A program made the position numbers and the translations under genes. 64,000 nucleotides of DNA, taken from contig JAUWLW010000004.1 of the NCBI GenBank assembly GCA_030613505.1, positions 1-64,000 on the forward strand. The letters are read 5' to 3'. This document shows, piece by piece, positions 1 to 6,485 of the stretch. The notes below the pieces were generated by a model. The model searched no databases. It was given only the letters and a program-made list of their open reading frames with translations, and had not been told where the DNA came from. The stretch's first letter is position 1; each line of letters opens with the position of its first letter. This DNA is from Candidatus Zixiibacteriota bacterium. Lineage in GTDB: Bacteria > RBG-13-66-14 > B26-G2 > WVWN01.

Positions 1-788
1 CGCGCCATCGTGAGCGTCGCCACCGGCGTCGGCGGCAGGTTGGCCAGCTTGTACATCGGGTAGAAGCGCGAGAAGTGCAGCGGCGTCTCGGCGCCCAGGT
101 TGTCCCGCACCCAACGCACTAATTTAGTAATGCCGGAAGGCGCGTCGTTGAGGCCCGGGACGACGAGGTTGGTAACCTCGAGCCAGGTACCCTCCTCGCG
201 GAATATCGTTAGGGCCTTGAGGACCGGCGCGAGGCGGCCGCCGCAGACGTCGCGGTAGTAGTCGTCCGACAAAGATTTTAAATCGACGTTGGCGGCGTCG
301 GACACCTTACATAATTCGCGCAGCGGCGCCGGTTCGATATAGGCCGCGGTGACGAGGACGTTCTTCAGGCCTCGCCGGCGGCCCAGCCGCGACGCCTCCA
401 GCGTATACTCGTAGAATACCATCGGCTCGGAGTAGGTGTAGGCGACGGAGATGCAGCCGGTACGCTCGGCCTCGGCGACGACGCGCGCCGGCTCGAGGTC
501 GACGTTGTGCGCGTCCTCCGGGTCCGTCTGGCTTATCTCCCAGTTCTGGCAGTACTTGCAGTGGAGGTTGCAGCCGGCGGTGGCGATGGAGTAAATCGCG
601 GTTCCGGGGAGGAAGTGGAAGAGCGGCTTCTTCTCGATGGGGTCGACGTGGGTGGCGCAGGGCTTGCCGTAGACCAGCGTGTAGAGGGTCCCGTCGACGT
701 TTATGCGGACGCGGCAGTCGCCGCGTTGATAGTTGGCCAGGACGCAGCGCCGCGGGCACAGCTCGCACTCTACCGCGGGCGCGGTCAT
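1..788 (-). CDS. amrS: AmmeMemoRadiSam system radical SAM enzyme (3' end cut off by the window edge)
   Basis: The reading frame starts at the ATG at 788-786 and runs off the left edge, giving about 262 residues. The start of the visible protein has CELCPRRC, the family signature DPIEKKPLFHFLPG, and the radical SAM cluster CNLHCKYC (CxxxCxxC) that holds the 4Fe-4S/S-adenosylmethionine site; further on AANVDLKSLSDDYYRDVCGG and LHFSRFYPMYK match the same family. AmrS proteins are of unknown reaction and are usually found with AMMECR1 and Memo domain proteins, neither of which is seen here. The start overlaps the stop of the upstream 79-residue ORF as ATGA. Family members carry an EAxYW-type segment just before the CxLCPRxC; here that segment sits in the upstream ORF in another frame, so the gene may be split. 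A second copy lies at 22523-23527. Family call is secure. Confidence 0.9.
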   Translation of the reverse strand, partial: MTAPAVECELCPRRCVLANYQRGDCRVRINVDGTLYTLVYGKPCATHVDPIEKKPLFHFLPGTAIYSIATAGCNLHCKYCQNWEISQTDPEDAHNVDLEPARVVAEAERTGCISVAYTYSEPMVFYEYTLEASRLGRRRGLKNVLVTAAYIEPAPLRELCKVSDAANVDLKSLSDDYYRDVCGGRLAPVLKALTIFREEGTWLEVTNLVVPGLNDAPSGITKLVRWVRDNLGAETPLHFSRFYPMYKLANLPPTPVATLTMA

Positions 789-1024
789 TGCGGCGCTTCC
801 TCCTCGGTCGCGGCGGCCTCGAGGGGGCGCCAGTACTTCGCCTCCTCGAAGGAGAGGTTCCCCTCGGCCATGGCCTTCTCGAACGCCTTCTTGCGCGCGG
901 CCTCATCCGCGGCGCCGGGCGCGCGCGCGGATATAATGCCCTGGATGCCGAGGTAGGTCGCGACGGCGAGGCAGGCCGCGACAATTATAGTCAGCGCGAT
1001 ACCCGCTTTACTTGGCTTCTTCAT
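785..1024 (-). CDS. Small membrane-anchored ORF, probably the displaced N-terminus of the adjacent AmrS
   Basis: The 79-residue product has a Lys-rich start and one hydrophobic segment at about residues 9-30, followed by a charged helix and the sequence NLSFEEAKYWRPLE at residues 55-68. That last part resembles the region just before the CxLCPRxC motif of AmrS proteins; the second AmrS of this window has NRQEVEASYWHAV at the equivalent place. The ORF overlaps the HAD gene upstream by 17 bases and ends in an ATGA overlap with amrS, whose frame is -1 relative to it. Read together the two would make one AmrS with an N-terminal membrane anchor. Alternatives are a true separate small membrane protein coupled by termination-reinitiation, or a sequencing frameshift. 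Confidence 0.6.
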   Translation of the reverse strand: MKKPSKAGIALTIIVAACLAVATYLGIQGIISARAPGAADEAARKKAFEKAMAEGNLSFEEAKYWRPLEAAATEEEAPQ

Positions 1025-1697
1025 TTAACTCGTCGACGATGCGGACGACGTCGGCTAAGTCGTCGACGGCGTAGTCCGTCTCGGCGCAGCGCTCGCCGCT
1101 AGTGTCGCCGTAGCGGGCGTAGACGGTCCTGATGCCCAGCGCGCGGGCGCCCTCGACGTCGCGAGCCGGCCAGTCGCCCACCATCAGCGCCTCCTCGGGT
1201 TGCACGTCGAGCTCCTTGAGGATGAAGAGGAAGGGCTCGGGGGCGGGTTTGCGGACGCCGGTGTCCTCGTACGTAACGACGGCGTCGAAGATGTTGTGCA
1301 GTTGGAGGTACGCCAAACGAAGCCAGGCCTGAAGGCGCGGCGCGTCGGACAGTACACCCAGCTTTATGCCGCGGCGCAACAGCTTGAGCAGCGTGAGGTT
1401 GACGTGGGGGTAGAGCGCCAGCGTCCCTTCCCGGGCGCGCCGGTACGCGACCACCGCGGCGGCGTGTATGCGCGGCTCGAGTTTGCCGTGCACTTCGATG
1501 AGGTAGCGGTCGAAGACGCGCTGGTACTCGATGCCCTCGGCGTCGTAGACCTCTTTAATACCGGTTATTATTTCCTCTTTGGGCCGCGGCAGGCCGGCGT
1601 CGATCATCGCCTCGGCCGCGGCCTCTATAGCCCGCTCCTTCATCTTCATGAAGTCGGTGAGGGTGTTGTCGAGGTCAAATATGACTGCGCGTATCAT
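1008..1697 (-). CDS. HAD-superfamily hydrolase
   Basis: The 229-residue protein starts MIRAVIFDLDNTL, the HAD motif I with the nucleophile Asp9 and the acid/base Asp11. Motif II is the Ser in LGVLSDAPR, the motif III Lys is in TGVRKPAPEPF, and motif IV is the GDWPARDVEGA stretch. The roughly 65-residue helical insertion after motif I is a C1-type cap. These are the features of small phosphatases acting on phosphorylated metabolites; the substrate cannot be told. The gene follows the purine phosphorylase by 12 bases, so the two are probably co-transcribed. Confidence 0.88.
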   Translation of the reverse strand: MIRAVIFDLDNTLTDFMKMKERAIEAAAEAMIDAGLPRPKEEIITGIKEVYDAEGIEYQRVFDRYLIEVHGKLEPRIHAAAVVAYRRAREGTLALYPHVNLTLLKLLRRGIKLGVLSDAPRLQAWLRLAYLQLHNIFDAVVTYEDTGVRKPAPEPFLFILKELDVQPEEALMVGDWPARDVEGARALGIRTVYARYGDTSGERCAETDYAVDDLADVVRIVDELNEEAK

Positions 1698-1709
1698 GTT
1701 TATATTATA

Positions 1710-2519
1710 TCACTTTTCGCCGAGGGCGGGAAGCAGGGTCTCGAGTAAGGTTTTGATTTTTAGGCCGGGTTCCTCGGCGCCGAGTAGGACGCCGTCGTGG
1801 CTCGCGGCGCGGCCGGCGACGTTTGTTACGGCGCACAGCGCCAGAACGCGGAGGTTCGCCTGGCGCGCGACCAGGACCTCGTTGGGAACAGACATGCCGA
1901 CGACGTCGCCGCCCAGGCTCGCGAGGGCGTGTGCCTCCGCGGCGGTCTCGAACTGTGGCCCGGGGACGCCGACGTACAACACGTTTTTGAGCATGAAACC
2001 GAGCGGCTCGGCGAGTTCTTCGGCGCGTTCGCGAAGGTCCGCGTCGTACGCGTCGGCGCCGGCGACGAAGCGCGGGCCGAACTCGTCGTAGTGGCGGCCG
2101 GCGAAGGGCGACGCCGCGGCGAGGTTCACGTGGTCGCGAACGACGGCGACGTTGCCCGGGCCGAGCGCTTCGCGCAGCGAGCCCACGGAACCGGTCAAGA
2201 TGACGGTCCGGCAGCCGAGGCGCGCGAAGAGGCGTATCGGCAGCGTCGCGACGTCGGCGGGTATCCCTTCGTAGAGGTGGATGCGGCCGTCGGCCAGCAC
2301 CACCGGGACGTCGCCGGTGCGGCCAAAGGCGAAGACGCCGCGGTGGCCCTCAACGGTCGGCTTCGTTAAATGCGGTACTTCGACGAAGGGGACCTCGCAC
2401 ACGACGTCGAGCGCCGGCCGCGGCATCCCGGAGCCGAGTACGAGGGCGACGTCGACCTCAACGTCGCATTTGCGGCGGAGGTATCGGTACGACACGTCTA
2501 CGTCTTTGGGGGTTAGCAT
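1710..2519 (-). CDS. Purine nucleoside phosphorylase family protein
   Basis: About 269 residues from the chosen ATG at 2519. It has LVLGSGM (phosphate loop), GHRG, GRIHLYEG, DHVNL, PGPQFET, the VGMS motif that contacts ribose, and AVTNVAG carrying the base-contacting Asn. This is the trimeric PNP/MTAP family, which splits nucleosides with phosphate to free base and ribose-1-phosphate. The usual TNAAGG is replaced by TGSVGSL, a form nearer to methylthioadenosine phosphorylases, so the preferred substrate is uncertain. The frame is open up to a TTG at 2579, but a promoter-like pair overlaps that part, and the ATG at 2519 has GGAAGGTGA upstream and gives the usual distance to LGSG. A GTG at 2540 is the other option. 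Confidence 0.87.
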   Translation of the reverse strand: MLTPKDVDVSYRYLRRKCDVEVDVALVLGSGMPRPALDVVCEVPFVEVPHLTKPTVEGHRGVFAFGRTGDVPVVLADGRIHLYEGIPADVATLPIRLFARLGCRTVILTGSVGSLREALGPGNVAVVRDHVNLAAASPFAGRHYDEFGPRFVAGADAYDADLRERAEELAEPLGFMLKNVLYVGVPGPQFETAAEAHALASLGGDVVGMSVPNEVLVARQANLRVLALCAVTNVAGRAASHDGVLLGAEEPGLKIKTLLETLLPALGEK

Positions 2520-2549
2520 CTTTTCGCGGTCACCTTCCACGGTAATCAT

Positions 2550-2579
2550 ATAATAGGTGTGGTTATTTTTCAAACGCAA
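2550..2579 (-). promoter_or_regulatory. Candidate promoter of the PNP-HAD-amrS unit
   Basis: TTGCGT (2579-2574), an 18-base spacer and TATTAT (2555-2550) on the minus strand. It overlaps the upstream extension of the PNP reading frame and therefore argues for a start at 2540 or 2519. Confidence 0.45.
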
Positions 2580-2637
2580 CCGACGTAAGGCGGTCGACGC
2601 GGGCGCTGGTCGGAGGTCGTCGCTTGAAATTTCGCGG

Positions 2638-2666
2638 TTGACTTCGTGGCGCGATTTTGTTAATAT
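2638..2666 (+). promoter_or_regulatory. Promoter of rpsT
   Basis: TTGACT (2638-2643), 17-base spacer and TAATAT (2661-2666): a near-consensus housekeeping promoter 22 bases before the start codon of rpsT. Confidence 0.75.
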
Positions 2667-2688
2667 CCGCCTTTAGCTGGAGGAATAC

Positions 2689-2964
2689 TTGGCTACCAAG
2701 AGACACGCGAAGAAGAGTCATCGGCAATCCGAACGGCGGCGCGAGCGCAACCGCGCCGTCCGTAGCGCGACGCGCACGGTGGTAAAGAGAGCGGTCGTCG
2801 CCGCTGAGGCCGGCCCGCCGGAGGAGGCGGGCGAGGCTTACCGCCGCGCGCAGCGTGCCATCGACGTCGCCGCGCGCAAGGGCGTAATTCACAAACGCGC
2901 CGCGGCCCGCAAGAAATCGCGCCTCGCCCGACGGGTGCAGAAGGCGGCCGCGCCTAAGGAATAA
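2689..2964 (+). CDS. rpsT: 30S ribosomal protein S20
   Basis: The 91-residue, strongly basic protein begins MATKRHAKKSHRQSERRRERN and ends in an Ala/Lys/Arg-rich helix with HKRAAARKKSRLARRV, as in S20, which binds 16S rRNA in the body of the small subunit. The start is a TTG codon, set by the SD sequence GGAGGAA five bases or so upstream. The gene is monocistronic: it has its own strong promoter and an intrinsic terminator, and faces holA. A rare start codon on rpsT is known from other bacteria and could limit its translation. Confidence 0.95.
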   Translation: MATKRHAKKSHRQSERRRERNRAVRSATRTVVKRAVVAAEAGPPEEAGEAYRRAQRAIDVAARKGVIHKRAAARKKSRLARRVQKAAAPKE

Positions 2965-2991
2965 GGCTGAGCATTCCCGTAGATTTGAAAG

Positions 2992-3017
2992 AAGCCCCCG
3001 ACGGGGGCTTTGTTGTT
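2992..3017. terminator. Intrinsic terminator between rpsT and holA
   Basis: AAGCCCCC (2992-2999), loop GAC, GGGGGCTT (3003-3010), then TGTTGTT. It ends rpsT; the A-rich side upstream could also serve holA, which ends at 3016 on the other strand. Confidence 0.8.
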
Positions 3018-4008
3018 ATGCGGCGGCGCGGGCGGCGAAGAGCTCGAGCGCGAACGCCGCGGGTACGCGGCCCGTCTTGACGCCGCGGTCAAGTTCGGCC
3101 AAGAGGTGGTGCAGCTCGGCCAGGCGCCCGGCGTCGAGCCGTCGGGCGGCGTCGACGTATTCGCTGACGTACAGCGGCGGGACCTTCAGGCGCGCGGCTA
3201 TTTCCGAGGGGCCGAGGCCGGCGCCGTGGAGTTCCTTGGCGAGCCAGATGAAGCGGATCTGGCGCGCGAAAAGGCCGATTAGCGACTCGGGCCGCTCGCC
3301 GGCCAGCGTCAGGCGGCGCAACGCCTCCAGCGCGGGCCCCAACCTGCCTTCGCCGACGTAGCGGACCATGTCGTAGGCTGTTTCGACGCGGCTCGTCGCC
3401 GCGACGTCGACCACTTCGTCGGCCGAGAGCTCCTCGCCGCCGGCGTACGCTTCCAGCTTCTCCAGCTCGCGGACGACGGTGAAGAGGTCCGGCGCCAGCG
3501 CGTAGTCGAGGTACGCAAGGGCCTCGTCCGACAACTTGACGCCCAGTCGTTTCGCCTCGGCGGCGATGCGGCCGCGGCGGGCGCGGCCCGCCAAGTGCTC
3601 GAACGTGTAGACCGCGTCCAACTTGTCGAAGAACTTGAATAGCTTTTTACGCCGGTCCAGCTTCCCCTCGGCCCAGAAGACGACTACGGCGGAAGTCGAT
3701 TGCTCGGCGGCGTACGCGGCGAGCGCGGCCAGGTCGGCGTCGCCGTACTTTTCGACGCCGGTGCCGACCAGCAGCCTCCGCTCGACGAAGAACGGCGCCG
3801 TGCGGGCTAATTCGCATAATTGCGTCGCGGGGAAGTTCTCGAGCCGCTCGAACGCCATATCCTCCGGCGATTCGCCCACGACGGCTTTCTTCAACGCCTC
3901 GAGCGCGCGCAGTTTCCTATATTCGTCGTCGCCCTCGAAGAGATAGGCCGGCTCGAGCCGGCCTTCCTTTATGTCGCGCGCTAAGGCCTTCAGTCGTTCT
4001 TCGGACAT
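3016..4008 (-). CDS. holA: DNA polymerase III subunit delta
   Basis: The 330-residue protein has the HolA layout: an N-terminal AAA+-like domain without a working Walker A site (AYLFEGDDEYRK), FFVERRLLVGTGVEKYG, the middle helical domain (KLSDEALAYLDYALAPDLFTV) and the C-terminal collar domain (RQIRFIWLAKELHGAGL). Delta opens the beta sliding clamp in the clamp-loader complex. It lies six bases after lptE; the lptE-holA adjacency is conserved in many Gram-negative bacteria and supports both calls. Confidence 0.93.
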   Translation of the reverse strand: MSEERLKALARDIKEGRLEPAYLFEGDDEYRKLRALEALKKAVVGESPEDMAFERLENFPATQLCELARTAPFFVERRLLVGTGVEKYGDADLAALAAYAAEQSTSAVVVFWAEGKLDRRKKLFKFFDKLDAVYTFEHLAGRARRGRIAAEAKRLGVKLSDEALAYLDYALAPDLFTVVRELEKLEAYAGGEELSADEVVDVAATSRVETAYDMVRYVGEGRLGPALEALRRLTLAGERPESLIGLFARQIRFIWLAKELHGAGLGPSEIAARLKVPPLYVSEYVDAARRLDAGRLAELHHLLAELDRGVKTGRVPAAFALELFAARAAA

Positions 4009-4014
4009 GGCGGG

Positions 4015-4524
4015 TTACCAACCCTGGAGGGTCCGGTTGACTATCTTACGAGCCAGCTCCTCGGCCAGGCGATCGAAGGCTTCGTCCTCGGTCTCGGCTT
4101 TGGGTCCTATGGCGTAGTACGGTACCGATTCGTACATGGAGGGTTCTTGCCACAGGACCTGATTGTTTATCAGGTCCGTAAAGGTGGCCGAGACGACGAT
4201 GGCGAGGTTATACTCTTTGACGACCTCCTGGACGTCGTAGCTCAGGGCCTCTTTTTTATAGTTTACGATTTCGACTCGCAACTTCGAGTCGGCGACGTCC
4301 TCGCCGGCGACGTCGAGCGTTCCGTCGGCGACGAATTCGTCGATGACGGCGTCGGTCAATACGCGTTCGGCGCCGTACTTGAAGGTCCGGGGGTTTTTGA
4401 ACAGCGGTATAGCTACCGATTTAATATAGCCCGGCACGTTGGGATTGAAGGTATAAGGGCCGCAGCTGATGACGGCTGCGGCCGTAACGGCAATCACGAG
4501 TGCCGCGACGTTGGCTTTCCGCAT
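4015..4524 (-). CDS. lptE: LptE-like LPS-assembly lipoprotein
   Basis: The 169-residue protein has a hydrophobic signal sequence with lipobox AVISC (Cys21), then CGPYTFNPNVPGYIKSVAIP, a typical LptE opening, followed by LFKNPRTFKYG, VLTDAVIDEFV and ADSKLRVEIVNYKKEAL. LptE sits inside the LptD barrel at the outer membrane and takes part in placing lipopolysaccharide on the cell surface. Sequence conservation in this family is weak, but the ADSxL block, the length and the position directly before holA agree. It implies an LPS-type outer membrane. Confidence 0.85.
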   Translation of the reverse strand: MRKANVAALVIAVTAAAVISCGPYTFNPNVPGYIKSVAIPLFKNPRTFKYGAERVLTDAVIDEFVADGTLDVAGEDVADSKLRVEIVNYKKEALSYDVQEVVKEYNLAIVVSATFTDLINNQVLWQEPSMYESVPYYAIGPKAETEDEAFDRLAEELARKIVNRTLQGW

Positions 4525-4537
4525 CTCGGCATCCCCT

Positions 4538-5056
4538 TCAGTCGAGGAAAAGGTATTTTCGCCAACGGACGTTACCGGCGAGGTCCGCGGCGTAGATTTT
4601 TTGGAGGTAGGGGAGGAAGGCGGGCTCCTTGGGCCTACAGAACAGCTTCATCCTCGCTTCCTCCGGCGTGCGGTCAGCCTTGAGGTTATTACAACGCCGG
4701 CAGCACGCGACGATGTTTTCCCAGGCGTGCTTGCCGCCGACCGCGACGGGCACGACGTGGTCGATGGTCAAATCCGACGTCTGGCGACCGCAGTACTGAC
4801 ACCGGAAGCCGTCGCGGCGGAGGACATTTTTACGGTTAAACTTAATCCGACGCCGGGCCGGATTTATATATTGCATAAGGCGCAGTACCGACGGGGCGGG
4901 GAACTCGGAGCTGGGTGACCGCAGCACGACGCCGTTGGTCTCGATCGTCTCCGCCTTCTCCAGGTACAATAAGCCCACGGCGCGCCTTAGGCCCACGATG
5001 GCCATAGGCTCGTAGCTGGCGTTGAGGAGCAGTACGTTGGCGTTTAGGTCGGCCAT
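4538..5056 (-). CDS. HNH endonuclease family protein
   Basis: The 172-residue protein has an N-terminal domain beginning ANVLLLNASYEPM, then two CxxC pairs, CQYCGR and CCRRCNN, that would hold a structural zinc, and the HNH core TIDHVVPVAVGGKHAWENIV. This is the widespread chromosomal HNH family often annotated as restriction endonuclease-like; its cellular role is not known. It is the first gene of the HNH-lptE-holA unit. The consensus promoter ends only 13 bases before its ATG and no SD sequence is present. Confidence 0.88.
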   Translation of the reverse strand: MADLNANVLLLNASYEPMAIVGLRRAVGLLYLEKAETIETNGVVLRSPSSEFPAPSVLRLMQYINPARRRIKFNRKNVLRRDGFRCQYCGRQTSDLTIDHVVPVAVGGKHAWENIVACCRRCNNLKADRTPEEARMKLFCRPKEPAFLPYLQKIYAADLAGNVRWRKYLFLD

Positions 5057-5069
5057 ATTTATAGACTAC

Positions 5070-5098
5070 AATATAATACCTGACTTTAGGAAAATCAA
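5070..5098 (-). promoter_or_regulatory. Promoter of HNH-lptE-holA
   Basis: TTGATT (5098-5093), 17-base spacer, TATATT (5075-5070) on the minus strand. The expected transcript starts about 5-7 bases before the ATG at 5056, with no SD sequence. Confidence 0.6.
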
Positions 5099-5131
5099 GG
5101 CTTTTTTCGCCGTAGGCGGTTTATCGCGGGC

Positions 5132-5160
5132 TTGACATCGTGGCCGGTTCCGGTTACGAT
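5132..5160 (+). promoter_or_regulatory. Promoter of the NHL-repeat gene
   Basis: TTGACA (5132-5137), 17-base spacer, TACGAT (5155-5160). It gives a leader of about 120 bases before the GTG at 5286. Confidence 0.65.
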
Positions 5161-5182
5161 ATACGTGGATTACGAACCCTTG

Positions 5183-5240
5183 GGACCGGAAAAATAATGA
5201 TTGGGTGTTGACGCCGCCGCGGCGTAACGCCGGTCCTTTT
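5183..5240 (+). promoter_or_regulatory. Structured leader, attenuator-like hairpin before the NHL gene
   Basis: GGACCGG (5183-5189) pairs with CCGGTCC (5230-5236), followed by TTTT (5237-5240). Inside, ACGCCG (5211-5216) pairs with CGGCGT (5220-5225). The outer stem plus U-run looks like an intrinsic terminator in the 5' leader. No known riboswitch class is recognised. Confidence 0.45.
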
Positions 5241-5285
5241 ATAGGGGGTTGCGAAACCAAAAAATCGAGAGGGGATGAAGACGGC

Positions 5286-6248
5286 GTGAAGAAATTAATC
5301 GTTTGTGTGGCGTCGGCGGCGTTGGCCGCGGCCACTTGGGGCAGTTGGGTTTACCTGGGCGGTTGGGGTGCCCAAGGGCGCGGCGACGGGGAGTTTTACT
5401 TTCCGCGGAGCGTAGCCTGCGCGCCCAACGGCAACGTTTACGTTTCCGATACCAGCAATCACCGGATCCAGTATTTCACCGCCGACGGCTCGTTCTTGGG
5501 TAAGTGGGGCAAAGGGGGTTCCCTCACGGGCCAGTTTAAAGGCCCGCGGCATCTCGCGGTGAATTCGGGGGGCCACATCTACGTGGCCGACGGCGGCAAC
5601 AGCCGCGTACAATATTTTACGGCGAACGGTTCTTTTCTCGGCGCTTGGGGCTCGTACGGCACCGGCGACGGCGAGTTTAATATCCCCCGCGGCTTGGCGC
5701 TGGCGCCCGGCGGCAACGTATACATAGCCGACACCGATAATTACCGCGTCCAGTACTTTACCTCTTCCGGCTCATTTTTAGGCAAGTGGGGTTCCGAGGG
5801 TAAAGGCGACGGCCAGTTCACTAAGCCGCGCGGCTTGGCGGTCGCTCCTAACGGCGACGTCTACGTGGCCGACAGCCAAAACCACCGGATACAGTACTTT
5901 ACTCCCGCCGGTTCTTTTCTCGGGAAATGGGGGAGTCTCGGCAACGCCGCGGGTAAAATGCAGTCCCTCACGGACGCCGCCGTGGCGGCCGACGGCACCG
6001 TCTTCGTGGCCGACTTGGCTAACTTCCGCATCCAGTACTTCACGGCCACCGGCTCGTTTCTGGGGATGTGGGGGAAGAAAGGGGACGGCCCGGGCGAATT
6101 CAATTATGCGTACGGCGTCGCCGTTTCGGCGGACGGCGGCCGCGTCTATACGGCCGAGATGCGCAACCACCGCGTGCAATATTTCCGGAAATCGGAACCG
6201 GCCGTGCTTCCGACGTCGTTGGGGCGCGTCAAGGCTTTATTTGAATAG
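5286..6248 (+). CDS. Secreted six-repeat NHL beta-propeller protein
   Basis: From the GTG at 5286 the protein has 320 residues. The start was chosen because GAGAGGGGATG lies just upstream and the signal peptide (KKLIVCVASAALAAA) begins there; the open frame reaches back to 5205 without support. After the signal, six repeats of about 47 residues follow the pattern GDGEFxxPRGLAVAPNGxVYVAD, NHRIQYF and GSFLGKWG, which fold as an NHL propeller. Such domains bind protein, RNA or carbohydrate ligands; the ligand here is unknown. The last residues, SLGRVKALFE, are identical to the end of the next gene product. It has its own promoter and structured leader. Confidence 0.85.
   Translation: MKKLIVCVASAALAAATWGSWVYLGGWGAQGRGDGEFYFPRSVACAPNGNVYVSDTSNHRIQYFTADGSFLGKWGKGGSLTGQFKGPRHLAVNSGGHIYVADGGNSRVQYFTANGSFLGAWGSYGTGDGEFNIPRGLALAPGGNVYIADTDNYRVQYFTSSGSFLGKWGSEGKGDGQFTKPRGLAVAPNGDVYVADSQNHRIQYFTPAGSFLGKWGSLGNAAGKMQSLTDAAVAADGTVFVADLANFRIQYFTATGSFLGMWGKKGDGPGEFNYAYGVAVSADGGRVYTAEMRNHRVQYFRKSEPAVLPTSLGRVKALFE
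5365..6192 (+). repeat. Six tandem NHL coding repeats of about 141 bases
   Basis: In-frame repeats within the propeller gene, recognisable by recurring codons for the IQYF, GSFLGxWG and PRGLA blocks. They are diverged at the nucleotide level and match protein repeats, not a CRISPR or satellite. Confidence 0.8.
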
Positions 6249-6297
6249 GCGTCCCGCCGGCGGCGAAGAAGAGAGCGTATTTGCCCTTTATTTTTAG

Positions 6298-6325
6298 TTG
6301 GATATATAATTAGCTATATTACAAT
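6298..6325 (+). promoter_or_regulatory. Promoter of the second tail-bearing secreted protein
   Basis: TTGGAT (6298-6303), 16-base spacer, TACAAT (6320-6325) in an A+T-rich patch. It predicts a leader of about 150 bases before the ATG at 6486. Confidence 0.55.
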
Positions 6326-6337
6326 CAATGCGCGAAG

Positions 6338-6452
6338 GAGGATGACGCCGGGTTTCGAATCCCGGTCCTCATGGGCGAGAGTCGATCGGTCGCGATAATA
6401 TTAACGCCCGGGGGGAGAGCCTTTCGGAAGGATTTGATTTCACAGATCGAGC
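6338..6452 (+). promoter_or_regulatory. Structured 5' leader
   Basis: A two-part hairpin starts at the expected 5' end of the transcript: GAGGA (6338-6342) with TCCTC (6366-6370) and CCGGG (6348-6352) with CCCGG (6361-6365) around an 8-base loop. Further on CCTTTCGGAAGG forms a small hairpin and AAGGA...TCCTT another, followed by TTTT-like sequence. GTCCTTTT followed by TGCGAAACC also occurs in the leader of the NHL gene. No riboswitch class is recognised. Confidence 0.4.
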
Positions 6453-6485
6453 GTCCTTTTGCGAAACCGTAGGGGGTGATGTGCG

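Noticed and set aside
4538-5056. HNH gene as part of a mobile intron or phage
   Set aside because: It is of the chromosomal stand-alone type, sits in an operon with lptE and holA, and no integrase, terminase or repeat borders are near.
5183-5240. Known riboswitch (c-di-GMP, cobalamin, SAM) in the NHL gene leader
   Set aside because: The conserved core sequences of these classes were looked for and not found; only a hairpin with a U-run can be claimed.
5365-6192. Regular repeats of about 141 bases as a possible CRISPR or satellite array
   Set aside because: The repeats are in frame, diverged and encode NHL blades; no identical short repeats with unique spacers.
6348-6365. tRNA T-arm-like sequence (CCGGG, TTTCGAAT, CCCGG)
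   Set aside because: The loop has eight bases, no D-arm, anticodon arm or matching acceptor stem lies at the right distance, and it fits better as a leader hairpin right after the promoter.
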